37,770 bases of DNA, from positions 1 to 37,770 of the forward strand of contig JSYX01000331.1 in the NCBI GenBank assembly GCA_000787465.1, in the 5' to 3' direction. The DNA comes from Thermomucor indicae-seudaticae. Taxonomy: Eukaryota; Mucoromycota; Mucoromycetes; Mucorales; Lichtheimiaceae. Of this stretch, positions 11,904 through 24,112 are shown one piece after another (the first letter of the stretch is position 1; each line of letters begins with the position of its first letter). The notes beneath the pieces are model-generated. The model did no database searches. It worked only from the letters and a program-made list of their open reading frames with translations, and was not told the origin of the DNA. The position numbers and the translations under genes were made by a program.

Positions 11904-12320
11904 TATTTTTTATTTGTTCACCCCTATTTTTTCCAGTCCATTTTTTCATGGAAAAATGAAAAAATCGAGGAACTGAAGATTTTATAAGTTTTTTGTGGAT
12001 TGATCTTCAAGAAAACTGAAAAATGTGAGGGCGGAAAAAACCGAGGTTGAAAAAATCGGGAGATCATTGTAGTTATTTGCGTAAAAGTCCTAAAAGCCAC
12101 AATGGCAATAAGCGGAGTAACTTTTTCTTTCCAAACTTTATTTCTGAGCGTTGAGCTAAAAGGGGTATACTTAGTTTAGTTTATAACAAGTTCTATTGTT
12201 TCTCTGAACTTATTGAACAGTTATAAGGATAACCCCGCCATAGTATCAAAAATTCTGGGACAGATAATTGACAATTTTTAAATTGCAAGCGCTTCTTGTC
12301 GAAGCAAAACAAACTCTTGT

Positions 12321-15300
12321 TTAGCACCACTTTTCCAGCGTACGCAAAACACTACAAAGGAGCTTAGCAATATCATCCGCGCTTTCCGGATTACTTGTTC
12401 CGACCAGGTTCCGAGCGGAATGCCCCATGAACGCAACTGCAGCTTCGTTCAGATTAGTGTGTACACTCGGGTGCTCGAGCAGTACTATCTGTCGTTGTTC
12501 TTCTTCCGTTAATCGAAGGTACTGGGTCAGCAGGTCACCGTGGAGTATATTGTTATTATGGTTCGTCCCCAGAATCTGGCAGAACCACCGGAAATCGTCT
12601 ACAGACCCCAATATGAAAAACATGGAAGGCTTGTAATGGCACATGCGCTCGTGTAACGCGTTCAGAAGCCTAAATAGATGCTCGCTCACGCGATGAATTG
12701 TCATAAATCCACCGGCGACCGTTGCTGCTGATATCGGCTTATCGCTTGTGTCTTTCCAAGGCAGAATGTGATCGCCGACCACGCTCGAGTTTCGCAGAAC
12801 AGATAACTGATGCTGTGCCAGAATCGAGCTCAGGTTTGGTCGCACAATGATGTCGGGATAATGAAAACTGAAGTCGTCGATTAACCTTCGCTCAAATGAG
12901 CGATCGTCTATTCAGATGGTGAGAACTAAGTGCAGGATATTACTTGGAATGCAAAACGACTGATACTTTACTTGGATCATCACGAAGCGCAATCAGTCCG
13001 CCTGACTCGCAGGCAGCGACTGCGGTCTGGCCATCAACCATAAATGAATGATGCACTGAGCGAGCTGTAATATCGCTAGATTGAATATCATTAGTTATAG
13101 CCCACTTTTCAACCCGATATCCCGTTTTTATCGCATACCTTTTCAGAAACTCTATATTCTTGGTTTCTGGATTAAACCGGTAGAATGACATGGAGTCTCT
13201 CTGTGAGCCGACACATATACGGTCACCATTAACACTGATTGATGTTATTAAAAACCGGAGTGTCTTCTTCGTAACCTCTACTAGTCTAGAATGGAAGGCA
13301 TGTCGTATCAGTAACCCATCTGTAGCAAGCATTTACGCTACAACTTACTTTCCCTGGCGTAAGTCTAATTGGTACAAGTGCAGCACAGGACCTGCTGAAA
13401 ACAAAAGACTTTTTTGAACAATGTTACTGCCTGCTTGTTCAGAAACTGTGACGTATATATGGATTTACCCAGTCGAGTGTGGACATATTGCATAAACACC
13501 TCCTGTCGCATGTTCTTGATTCCACACAAGCCTTAGGACGTAATTAGGTATATTTGATTGCGTGTTGTCGAATGATGCATGTGCTGGGATTTGGGAATCC
13601 TTTTCTGCTATTTTCAAGCGATAAAGCAACAGTACGCCGTGCTCACTACTGAACCTTCGCAGCTCACTAGCACTATTCCGACGCGAAAGACTTGTCTCGT
13701 GAGGTTGCCCTATTCCTAGGCAAATGTATCTGTAGACACGATCACGATGGTGCACGGACCACTCTTATTGAGTGAAAGATGTGAAACTATGAGATCCTCA
13801 ATTATCTTCGATGTAAGGGAAAACTCTTGTAGTTACCAGCCATGGAAAGGATAGTATCCGTCGGTCCAAAATCTTTCGATGATAGCAAGACGCGACTGTC
13901 GGGCACCAAAGCATTGCTGTGTTTCGTGGTAGCCATGTATATGAGACACTAAAAAGAAGTAAACACATGCTCCATTCATACCTCATCAGGTCGACTATAC
14001 GTAAAGTGTTCCGTGTCGTAGAATCACAGGAGGAAGCGGTAATAGTGAATACGCAATTAGACTCTCTGTCTAACAAGATTTTGCGGGGTGTCTAGGTAGC
14101 GAAAGAAGAAAATCATGCATCAGTTTATCCAGGTTAAAAAACGAAACGCAATTACGCCCTACTTCTCCGAGAAGTAGCTTTCTTGCATGTGGATGACTCG
14201 AGTTGCCAAGCTTGTAAAGACACACTTGACCGTCAGCAATAAGGCAAGCCAGTTCTGTTGAGGCAATGCACAAAGTTGTCATAGCACTTATGCGTGCGAA
14301 AGGCGGAAGCAAGACATTCTCAATCTCTAAGGTGTCCGGACTGCGTTCATCATATTGAATCTGCCATAATCGATCCGAAAGAGCAAATATTACAGAATCT
14401 TCTCGGACAGAGGACTCAAACCGCACAGCGCAGATCCCGAGTTGTCGCTTGAAAGGAGTTTGCGTCTCTAAAGATCCGAAATCGCCATCGATAATAGGGT
14501 AGCAGAGTATACTACCGTCACGAAAACCCAAAAGAAGGTGCAACTTCTGACCATCCTCTGTTTTTCCCTTCAACATAGCAGCCGAGTGAGGTACAGCTCG
14601 CGAGTCGACCGATAATACTACACAATTAGACTAACAACGATGACTTTTCTTAAGGCTGTAGACTACTTACCCAAGTCTTTCTCCATAATGACTTGTAATC
14701 CAACACTCTGAAGGCTGTATACCATGAAGGATGGTTTGTACGTTCCGATTATTAGCACGATACCGTATCCACTATGGGCTTAAAGCTCAAGCAGCAGTAA
14801 ATAAACAAGGTATCATATGAAACTTGCCTCATACGGTCAAGGAAACCTATATAACTTGGCTCGAACCTTAGTGAGATAGTGCATGGATGTTGCCGAATAT
14901 CAACTGAGGAACTAATACATTTTAGTTAATTGGATCTCTTATGCATATTGTTTTCCAGCTACCTGCTATCATCAAGTGTCACTTGCAAAATTAAAATAGT
15001 GTTTTGCCCAGCTCTATGCAAGCAAATAGCAATACAGTTGTTTTCCTTAAAGGGACACACTGCGGCTTTGGTGATAATGTAGCCTGCATTCGCCGACCAC
15101 TGAGCTTTGACGATATCAAAAGTGTGAGCGATTGTCGACGAGTATCTCAATGAGTGCTTTACCTTTTACTGTACCCCCGACGATTACAACACCTTTGCGA
15201 TGAACTTGGACCAAAACACAAACGTCGCCTAAGATAAACGAGCCAGACGCTACTGTGGGCTCCTGTTGCTCAATTGTCGTACCATCCGAGATGTCCAGTA

Positions 15301-17504
15301 TGTCGTCTGTTCCGTAAATTAACATATGCATTCACATAATGGTCCTCCCTCGAATACCTTCTACAAGCAATATATGCGAACTTATATCAGACGACGCAAC
15401 GAGGATACGGCTGACTTGGCCTCTAATGGACGCAGACGCACGCCATAAACGGGAAATACTGGAACCTAATTAGCCGTGCAAGGATCAACATAGAATCCAT
15501 TTCAACCAACCTATGCCATGATACCGGTGACTTCTGTATTAAATCCGCCTCAATCCCTTTTGAAAATACGCATAGTGAGCCTTTCTCATCCTGGCCAGAG
15601 CAATGGACAATCATGTCTTGATCACCGTTCGCATTTCGAACGGTTTGCATATCTACAACAGGGGCCCGGTTTGGCAGGGTTTGGAGAATCGTTAACCGAG
15701 GAGGTGAAGTCGATCCACGTTCGATCTGCAGTTGTGTCATTTAATGGCCTCTTTCGCGCAATATAACGGATACTTACAGCGATTATTTGACTATCTGATC
15801 CTTCACCAGCATACACTACAATATCTGCGACATATCCTTCCGTTTCATCAACTTCATCAGTGATACGCATTGTTCCTATACAGCTCATTGCTGGACCGAC
15901 TGGGTTAACAGATCCTAATCGAACCCATTGGATCTGCTCGGTCTGATATGCAGGAAAAAGAACTTTGTAAAGAAGGCCTTCTGCTGACCCAAGGTACAGA
16001 TAGTCTGTCTCTGAAGGGTCAGAAATAGGAAAAGCGTATGCGGTCATAAGAGGGCCTGTCGTGGCGAAAGTTCAGTTACATAATACGGTATAGCATTTGG
16101 CCACTCACGCACATTCAATATCACCAAAGCGACGCGGTATCAGATTTGTTGGGTATAGTACATTCCCACAGGCAACATCATCGACGGTTAAAAGGCATAC
16201 TTGTTGCTCCTATGATGGATGTTAGCCCATTTATCGAAATGAAAACCGCTCATATTTACCGTAACTAACATGAAAGACTCCGGCAGGTGCTGCAAAGGTA
16301 TTAACAGAAGTGGAAGAGGCGTCGCTAACAGGCAGAGTCAATATCCATTTGTCCATATTTGACATTTATATTACCTCTTTCCAATGGTAGGCGACCGACA
16401 CGGTCAATTAACACGTTCTCTGGATCTGTTGCATTGATTGAATAAACAGCAATTCGACATGTCCGGTCAATATCGCTAACCACTGTCAGTCCCAATATTG
16501 ATTGATTCGAAGACTTGTTTCCCCAACATACTTGTACAGCACCATGGCCAACAGTATTCGCTCTCTGTCATCCGTGGCAGTATGTAAAAACTCCATGTGC
16601 CATATAATCCCTTGTTCTTCTATGGACCCCATCTGAAATAACGGATATAGTTATTTGCGAATCCTTTCGCGGCTGACCCGATCGATTGCTTACTCCAACA
16701 ATAGGCATAAAAGGAGAGCGAGACATTACGCCGGAAAGAATCAGGATGTCAAAACGATCTTGAAACGAGGATACTGCTATTGCTCGAGAGCTGTAAGGAT
16801 AATGTCGGTATTACTGTTAAACTGGTTTGCCCAGAAGGAGGTTGGCTTACTGTGGGTCGACCGCGAGCTTTCTGCCGATCTTGGTGAATTCCATACCCGG
16901 CTGTGCAAGTGACACCTAGTATCGCATTGATTTAGACAAAAGAACACGCAAAAAAATGTATGGCAATAGCAGTCTACCTCAGCAAGTTGCTCAAACCGAG
17001 CTTGATCCATCCGACCTAAAGTTGGCGTTACGGCCGCCAAAAATACTAGTTTGCCGTATTCTGACACGACCACTAGGACATCTTCTCCTTGTATACGGGA
17101 AGCATTGCTTTTGGCTATCTGTGTGTACAACGTCGCAGGTTTCTTTTCACAATGCTCTCGATTACTGTGGTCGCTATACGTTGCTTGAACGAAAGCCTCC
17201 TCGACATTACTGAAACGACACGTAAGCGTACGCGCGTCCGTAATTGTCCCGAAAGCAGGTTGCTCGATAGTCGTCTTAAAATAATGATTGTCGTCTGCAT
17301 TATCGTTCTTCAGGAGCTGAAGTAGCTCCAGAGTACTTCCCTGTCATGTAAGCCGTAACTTTAGCTAGGCGTTCGCGTCGACAGACTGCTCGAGAATATT
17401 ACTTTTACAAAGACAATTTCCGTAGCATTTCGCTCTAGGAAAGATCCCCGAAGTATGCGCTGAATCGCTGTCCCGTAACAGGTGGATTTGTAGTACGTGA
17501 ACAT
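12321..17504 (-). CDS. DDB1/CPSF160/SF3B3-family beta-propeller protein, possibly the At3g11960-type branch
   Basis: A multi-exon gene of roughly 1,300-1,400 residues. The start is the ATG at 17504 (MFTYYKSTCYGTAIQRILRG), continuing FLERNATEIVFVK and then, across the 62-nt intron 17341-17402, GSTLELLQLL. This G-x-F...EIV...LELL pattern is the N-terminal signature of the family. Further landmarks are VLVVVSEYGKLVFLAAVTPT, IGRKLAVDPQ, YLYLGSAEGLLYKVLF (about 15960-16000), APVVDMQTVRN with HCSGQDEKGSLCVF (about 15580-15660), LLLGFRDGSILCYPI (about 14500), YICLGIGQPHETS and GPVLHLYQLDLRQGK. The C-terminal CPSF_A part is ITSISVNGDRICVGSQRDS, HYPDIIVRPNLSS and ADDIAKLLCSVLRTLEKWC. Family members are scaffolds in ubiquitin ligases, splicing or mRNA 3' processing. 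The N-terminal order resembles the poorly studied plant At3g11960-like group more than DDB1, but this is from memory. Paralogue and function are open. The ATG at 13332 is intronic. Confidence 0.8.
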
Positions 17505-18615
17505 GTCCTGTGCTGTCTTTTCAATGCGCACTTATGCGGCTTCAAAAGACTTGACGAAGAAACTCCGTCATCATGGAAAATAAGCGATTCCTTTGTTTGC
17601 AGGATTTAAAGCGAAAATAAAAGGAAGGCCTAGATGAACCAAGTAAATTAGGGACGAGAAACGTCTAGAGAAGACATGCATGCTGGGTGTTTTCAAAAGC
17701 GATCGACTAGAACCCAATTCTTATTACGTGGGCAAGAGTATCTTTTAGCAGTTTCTTGGATGTACAAACTTGCGTTGAAGCAAAACTCCAAAAGCTATGT
17801 CAATGACCTCCTTATCTTTGGGGCTCTTTGGGGTTAATGCGTTCGGTTAGCAGCGATATAAAGAAATAGATATCAACTTCCTTATGCTTTATATCATCCA
17901 AAGGAAAATACAGCAAGATAATGGCAAAAAGCTTACGGCTGTTGCTTGCTGGAGTCCGTCATGCTTACTCGAAGCTTACCCGCAATAGCTCCTCCCACAA
18001 AGAGTCAAGTTAAATATTCCATACATTAGCTGTATGTAGAGGTCAATAAGCTACCAATACTTGTTGCAGACATTTTGCATGTCACAACCTCCCACTATGT
18101 TGTCCGTCGTTTAGAGGATGGACCCTTCATGGCATGAGATATGTTGTCAGAAGTGCACTTTGTATGACACTCAAGTCGCTCAAGAATTGAGCAATGATCC
18201 TCCATACGTAGATAGCTTTTTGCCTCAATGATACCGTATTTTTATCGCATTTCCGTTTCATACGGGTCTTCCTTACATTTACTCTTGGCTCTCTGGCGAA
18301 CATATTCTAACCTGTCTCGCAAAGCCAAAGATATCATGCTTTTACTATAGGACAGCATACTGAATATTCCTGTATATACTATTCTACGGAACGCTTGCGC
18401 TGCGGCTTTGTATTTCAGTAAGGTTAATATGTATTATTTTCAGGTTATGACAGCTCCACTAAGACTTCCCGACAAAGTTGGATCGCCTGCGAGAATTTCT
18501 ACCCAACGCGCTGTTTCAAAGCGGTTTGCAATTTCGCTCGGCGCAAAAAAAGATCCAGTCAACATTTACTGGCTTCCATTCTTCCACTTTTACAGGAGCA
18601 AAAAAGCTACAAGGC
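17505..18615. other. Divergent intergenic region between the DDB1-like gene and BRF1
   Basis: About 1.1 kb must contain both promoters, since the genes are transcribed away from each other. It holds no recognisable coding or RNA gene. I could not identify specific regulatory motifs with confidence. Confidence 0.5.
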
Positions 18616-20995
18616 ATGCTCTGTCGCTGCGGTTGTAGTAAAACCGAAGCCGATCCGTCGTCCGGTACCACATACTGTGTGGCATGCGGTGAAGTATGTA
18701 CGACACATTATTTCTTGAATTAGCGTGACATTCTGACGGAATTGTAGGTTTTGGAAGAAAATACCATTGTTGCCGAAGTTACGTTCCAAGAACTCAGTGG
18801 CGGCAAGACCGTTCTTTCTGGTTCATTTGCTGGTGAATCAGGTAAGGCAAGAAATTTAATGGTGTCAATGAGCTGCCATTGACATGAGCCCTTCCTGTTT
18901 AGGCCGTATTGCCACGAGCGGACCGTTTGGCCGCGGACGAGGAAAAGAGGGACAAGAGCAGGCTATGGATAATGGTAAGATATTATACGTTCTCTTTTTT
19001 AGTTATGCATTTAATATAACACACGAAGAACAGGACGCTATAAAATTGCACGATTAGCTCACGGTCTGCAACTTCCGGAAAGATATCGCGAATCCGCGCA
19101 ACGGTATTATAACTTGGCAGTTGTTAATGGCTTCACCAAAGGTCGTAAAACGGACCACGTTGCTGCTGTTTGCCTCTACATTGTCTGCCGAAACGAAAAG
19201 AGCTCCCAAATGCTTATTGACTTTTCTGATTTGTTGCAGGTGTGTGATCTTTCTATAACTGACGTTGTAATACACTGTTAACCTTGCGATATGTGAAGGT
19301 CAACGTTTTTGTTCTTGGCGCCGTATACCTCAAGTTCGTTCGAACACTACACCTCAAGCTACCCCTTATAGACCCTTCGATTTATATTTCTCGTTTCGCA
19401 GCAGCTTTGGACTTTGGAGAATATACGCAGAGAGTTGCACAGGATGCTGTACGTTTGGTACAACGTATGGACCGTGATTGGATCCGGACGGGTCGTCGGC
19501 CGGCCGGCATTTGTGGAGCATGCCTACTGATCGCTGCGCGTATAAACGGCTTCCGTAGAACGACTCGTGAAATGATTTATGTCGTAAAAGTGGCCGAAAT
19601 CACCATTAATCAGCGGTAAGACGGATGAATTAGAGTTTGGATAGCGATGGACACTGACGGCGCCGGTTATAGTTTGAAAGAATTCAAAGAAACCGAGTCT
19701 GCAAATTTATCCGTTCGAGATTTCCGTACTATGTGGCTGGAGAAGGAAGCAGATCCCCCGGCATTCACGAAGGCACGGAAAGAGCAGGAAAAGAATTCAA
19801 AAGATAAAGAATTATCAGTTTCCTCAAGTAGTAGCAGCAGCAGCGCGGAAGAAGAAGACACTGAAGATCAATCCCGGCCAACATCACGGCGACTACCAAT
19901 TGTCATAGCAGAAGAGACAACTCCAGTTACCACTCCCAGTCCCAGTGTTGGCGCATCAACACCGGGAGTAGAAGACAGAACGCAAGAAGAAAGTCAAAGT
20001 TCTTTGTCAGAAACATTGGTGCCGAGCCAGTCAGATGATGCTACACAAGCAACTCTTGTCAACCCAACGCTGCAGAGAGAAGCACAAGAACTGGAAAAGG
20101 AAATGAATGAATGGATGCAGGATGGATCATTTATAAAGGCTACCGAATCGCTAGGTACAATTGTCTCGCAAAAAGGATACAATTGTTCAAACGTTCTCAC
20201 CATGCTTCAGAACGAGAAATTGCCGAAAAAACCGCTGCTGATGAGGCATCAACATCAGCTCCAGCAGAAGAAGAGAATCTTTCTGACGTTGATGACGAAG
20301 AAATAGATGCGATGCTGTTGAGTCCAGAAGAAATCAAACTAAAAACAACTATCTGGTACACAGCAAACAAGGACTATATTGAAGAGATGAAAGCCAAAGC
20401 TCGCAAGATCGAAATGGATAAACAAAATGGTGTATATACAAAACGAGGAGTAAGCTCATATATATACATACATATCTTTATCTCAAAGTCCTCTAAACAT
20501 AAACGTGATATGTAGCAGAAGAAGGGACAAAAGAGGAAACGACCTATCCAGGCTTCAACACCGGCTGAAGCAGCCAAGCAGCTTGTGCAATCGAAGAAAT
20601 TATCAAAGAAGATTAATCAAGAGGTGTTTGATCACATGTTCGAGTCACCGGAGTCTATAGCAAAGATAAAGGAACGTGACAGACTTCAGCGAGAAATGCC
20701 CGATACCAGCGCTGGAGGTCCAGCTGATTATTCGTCCTACGAAGTAGTGGAGGAGTCAGGTGATACCCCAGCTCCTAAGCGGAAACGTACAGAAGGTCCT
20801 GATTCGGAACAAGTCAGTGAGCCAAAAGATAATGAGAACGCCGAAGAGATGGAGGAGGAAGAAGAAGATGAGGAGGAAATCGATCTGGATGATATGGCCG
20901 ACGATGAGCGACTGATGATGGAACAACGGAAACGATACGGCTTTGACGTTGATGCGACTGAAGAGGATTACTATGATTATGATGAAGAGTATTAG
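18616..20995 (+). CDS. BRF1: BRF1, TFIIIB subunit (TFIIB-related factor)
   Basis: BRF1 recruits RNA polymerase III to tRNA and 5S genes with TBP and BDP1. Eight exons can be joined: 18616-18693, 18748-18841, 18903-18974, 19034-19239, 19299-19615, 19673-20154, 20211-20449 and 20516-20995. They total 1,968 nt, or 655 residues, and all joins keep frame at GT-AG sites. The zinc ribbon (MLCRCGCSKTE...YCVACGEV) leads into VLEENTIVAEVTFQELSGG. The first cyclin repeat contains GRKTDHVAAVCLYIVCR and FSDLLQVNVFVLGAVYLK. The second contains RMDRDWIRTGRRPAGICGAC. Next are LKEFKETESANLSVRDFRTM, a Ser/Glu-rich linker, and the TBP/BDP1-binding C-terminal region (LSDVDDEEIDAMLLSPEE, then KLSKKINQEVFDHMF). 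It ends in a very acidic tail. The first cysteine cluster is CRCGC rather than CxxC. Identity is very secure. Confidence 0.95.
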
Positions 20996-22972
20996 GGGCT
21001 ATTGAGTATGCATTCAATAACCAATGTAAATTTGACCGAGGTTTGTAAATACTGTCGTACTTTGTGCTTTTAATAATAACGTACTTCCTTTTGACTCATA
21101 AAGTAAAAGGATGTAATGATGTTTTCTGCAAGCGTGATTTGCACTTGCAGGGCCGCAAAAGCAATAAGCGTCTGGCTCGTTCTCAACCTGTTGAAGTTTC
21201 CTCGACAACCTGCACATATTTGAATTCTTACTTTTCGGTTGAATAGCATACGGGAGAGGAACATACGTACTCATGCTGGAAGGACTTGCAAAATACAATT
21301 GCTCAGCAGATAGAAAGTCACTTTTGTTGATTGAATCCTTAGCATCTCGGACTGAGAGGAAGCGGTTTGCATCAATATCAAGCAGGAACGGTCTGTTACA
21401 CCTATGGTATTGACATGCCAAACGTTTTCTCGCCACATTTACGTGTAGCGGCACTACGGGACATTCCGCTTAGACTGCTGGTCCCAATCAAAGGTTTAAG
21501 CATATCGTTTGTGCATGTCTTTCGACTCTTGTTCCATGGAGAACATTGTGCGCAAGGTCTTATATCCCGAAAGAATAACGTTTTGTGCTGTTAGTCGAAG
21601 TCCTATTTGTTACCGAGGTTCATTTGACTGTAATACCAGTAACGGAGGCGTTTGACCTCCGTGGACTAGCTTTAGCCTTCCTTTCTCGACTGCCCGACGT
21701 ACTCCAGGTTGTGTAAAACTCTAGACCACGTATATTGTGATTGCTACGGTCGCGACAAAACTCTGATATGCAAAGCGACAATTCACAACGATATGTTATG
21801 GAAATATCCGCTGTTGCCATAAAGGCTACTGAACGTTTCGCCTATCTTATAGACAAGAAACGTGACAGGGTTGAAAGCATTATTAGTCTTGACACGGCAT
21901 GGGTCAACGTAATATATATGACAACCTTCAACAAACCATGGACGCATCTCGAGCTAGATGGGCCATGGACTACAGCTGTCTAAAGTTTGACCTGTGTACG
22001 ATTTCTACGTGATTGTGTAACAAGTTTCTTCGGCAGAAGAGCACACACGTCTACAGATAAAGGATAAGACGCGTGAGCGGACCCGACTAATAGATTGTCT
22101 TTGAGTTTAGAGTAGATTCGCGTTACTACCATTGGGTCTACAGAAAACAGAAATCTTCAGATGTTTCATAGAACCCGGTTAATATAAACCTCGTTAACTT
22201 TTAACCCTCGCTATTTTCAAGATTTCTCTGACAAATATCTAGAAAATTTATAGAGAATTATCAATCCTCTGCTATTTTCATATCCAAGGGCTTTGGTTGG
22301 ATTGAGGCTCTTGACAGGGTATGCCTAGACCGATCAAATTCAAGTAATATTACTGACCTTAGAAAAAATCGGTTTTCACAATGGCATACCGCAAGTCTAG
22401 AAGGCCTTCATTGTGGCATTCACCATGGGAAAAGAACATGTGAAAAAGATGCGTTATGCAAAAAAAAGGTGAAAAAACGCAAAAATGCATGTTCCTCGCA
22501 TATTCATTTGTCGTCTTTGTTACATGCTGTTGCATTTTTCCGCATATACTTTTTGAATGACGGATAGTGCTATTAGCTCTAGCGACAGTAATTGTCTAAT
22601 GGATAAATTTTTATAATAGTGAATTTTGCATATTTTTCATGTATTTTTCCATTATAATTACATCTTCCATATTCTATGTATAATTTTTCATACTATCTTC
22701 CATGATGATTAGGATTTGTAGCGTTATCGGCGGTTCGTTGTATTTGTACGCGTTATTGAAATAGGACCCCGACCGGTGTATCCCCCTACAAGAAGTTTTT
22801 CGTTGGTGGGCGACAAGTGAAAAATTCACTTTTCATTTTCACTTTTACCGTGAATATGCTTGTGAACTCCCTTAATCTTCCTTTTGCGCTTTTTGTCTTC
22901 ATATGGACTATTTTGGAACCTAAAATCAAAAAGTGTAAAGTCAAAGTGCATTTGTCAAGTTTGCTGTCAGTA
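20996..22972. other. Intergenic, AT-rich, no gene recognised
   Basis: Following the BRF1 stop there are only short frames on both strands without recognisable domains. The part from about 22200 to 22700 is particularly AT-rich. No terminal inverted repeats or RNA genes were found. Confidence 0.5.
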
Positions 22973-23466
22973 CAGCGGTCCCCATTTTTCGGCAGCGGAT
23001 TTTCACAAAAAGCCGGAAAATGCGACGGCAGAAAAAAGTCGAGAACAGAAGGTTCTGGAAGATTATTTAAGCAGCCTCAACAATCAGCGAAAGTTCCTGC
23101 CGAGCAAAACGAAGTCCTCTTTTTTATGGGGGTATATATAGAGATACCGTTGAACAATTTTTCCAATCGTATAAGTAAACGCTGTTATGCAATATTTCGC
23201 CTCGGAACGGGCCGACGAAGAGCTACTGCGCAATTAGGCGCAACCTAGTTGGGAGTCGAAGGATAAACCTCGAAATATTCCCGAAGACTGCCATAAATGA
23301 AAAATGACTACACGATACATACTAATCGCGGTTTTACGGGTCCCTTTCTGACAGTGAAAAGTGAGGAAATTAAAAGTTTTTGCAAGTGATCAGTGCTATA
23401 ACCTCCAGGTAAACTGGAAAACGTGAGAGTGGGAGAAGTCGAGGCTAAAAGAAGTCGAGACAGTTG
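22973..23466. mobile_element. Non-autonomous family A DNA element, second copy
   Basis: The left end CAGCGGTCCCCATTTTTCGG follows TA (22971-22972). The right end in reverse complement starts CAACTGTCTCGACTTCTTTT and is followed by TA (23467-23468). Each end folds back on itself, with T-rich GATTTTC-type sequence complementary to a nearby GAAAA...AAGTCGAG stretch. This matches the family A copy at 10341-12069 and the short copy at 24200-24298. The 494-bp length and lack of a transposase make it MITE-like. Frames crossing it are not considered genes. Confidence 0.65.
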
Positions 23467-23468
23467 TA

Positions 23469-23936
23469 TCCTAATAGAGGTCCCGACAAAAGATACGACG
23501 CACGAAAACTGGTCAATGCCTTCGTGGCAGCAGTTACTTAAACGTGTCTTCTCATATTCTACATCAATATTTGGTTTTATAATCCCTCGAATAACATGCT
23601 GCTTACCGCGGACGTACACTGTCTTGAGGACTCTTTTATTGTAAGAAAATAAAGAATCTCTTAGTGTGGAATTTCGGTGTTCAAAGAAGCTTATGTCTTT
23701 ATGGAATGGTCTTCGAACGAAATATGAGTCATGAGACCTTAGCCATTCATTATACATAGTAGAGACATTCTTCACCGCGTCAGCTGAGGCTTTCTTAGCG
23801 GCGAGCGCAACCTGGCGGGCATGCTTGATTCTGGTAATTAAGTTCAATTCAGATATATGCTCGCGAACGAAATGAAGAGCACTCAAAAGCAAGTAATTTT
23901 CAATGGACGACACCGCAGCTCCGTTATTTGCAGGGG
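23469..23936 (-). pseudogene. Unidentified ORF remnant truncated by a family A element
   Basis: An open frame runs on the minus strand from about 23936, after a possible acceptor CTGCAG. It reads TNTPPANNGAAVSSIENYLL and then LHFVREHISELNLI, a helix- and lysine-rich section (RIKHARQVALAAKKASADAV) and YNEWLRSHDSYFVRRPFHKD. It runs straight into the element at 22973-23466; the last 50 or so codons of the open frame (to 23308) come from the element. There is no good ATG start, so an upstream exon would be needed. I recognise no family. It may be the 5' part of a gene cut off by the insertion, or chance. Confidence 0.3.
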
Positions 23937-24112
23937 GGGTGTTCGTCTGCAGGTACTAAGCTCGTTATAAAAAAACAAGTACAGGAGAGCCTCAGGAACA
24001 TGTTTTACTAAGGTACAAAGAGCACTTATCTATGTGGGAAAATGCTAAAAGCGCATAAAAACAGGTCGACATCAACGCTGTGGGTGGTAACTTCTCGTCG
24101 GGGCCTCTAATT

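Larger units (their letters stand above)
10341..12069 (+). mobile_element. Old pogo/Tigger-like DNA element (family A), interrupted
   Basis: The left end starts CAGTCATCCCCCGCTTTTTT after TA (10339-10340). The right end, read in reverse complement, starts CAATGATCTCCCGATTTTTT and is followed by TA (12070-12071). Both ends continue into similar T-rich subterminal sequence containing GATTTTCC or GGTTTTTTCC. A TA target duplication and CA(G/A)T termini fit the pogo/Tigger branch of Tc1/mariner. It carries a remnant ORF (10574-10840) and is split by a second element (10856-11903). Without the insert it is about 680 bp, too short for a full transposase, so it is non-autonomous. Confidence 0.7.

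Noticed and set aside
13252..13332. Met-started frame as a separate small gene
   Set aside because: The upstream exon (GPVLHLYQLDLRQGK) joins by a 63-nt GT-AG intron to KLVEVTKKTLRFLITS. The ATG at 13332 is inside that intron and the frame belongs to the DDB1-like gene.
21014..21454. 146-codon minus-strand open frame downstream of BRF1
   Set aside because: Composition is not protein-like, no domain is recognisable, and no splice partners or conserved start are evident.
22817..23248. 143-codon plus-strand open frame
   Set aside because: It crosses the left end of a family A element and half of it is element sequence; no domain is visible.
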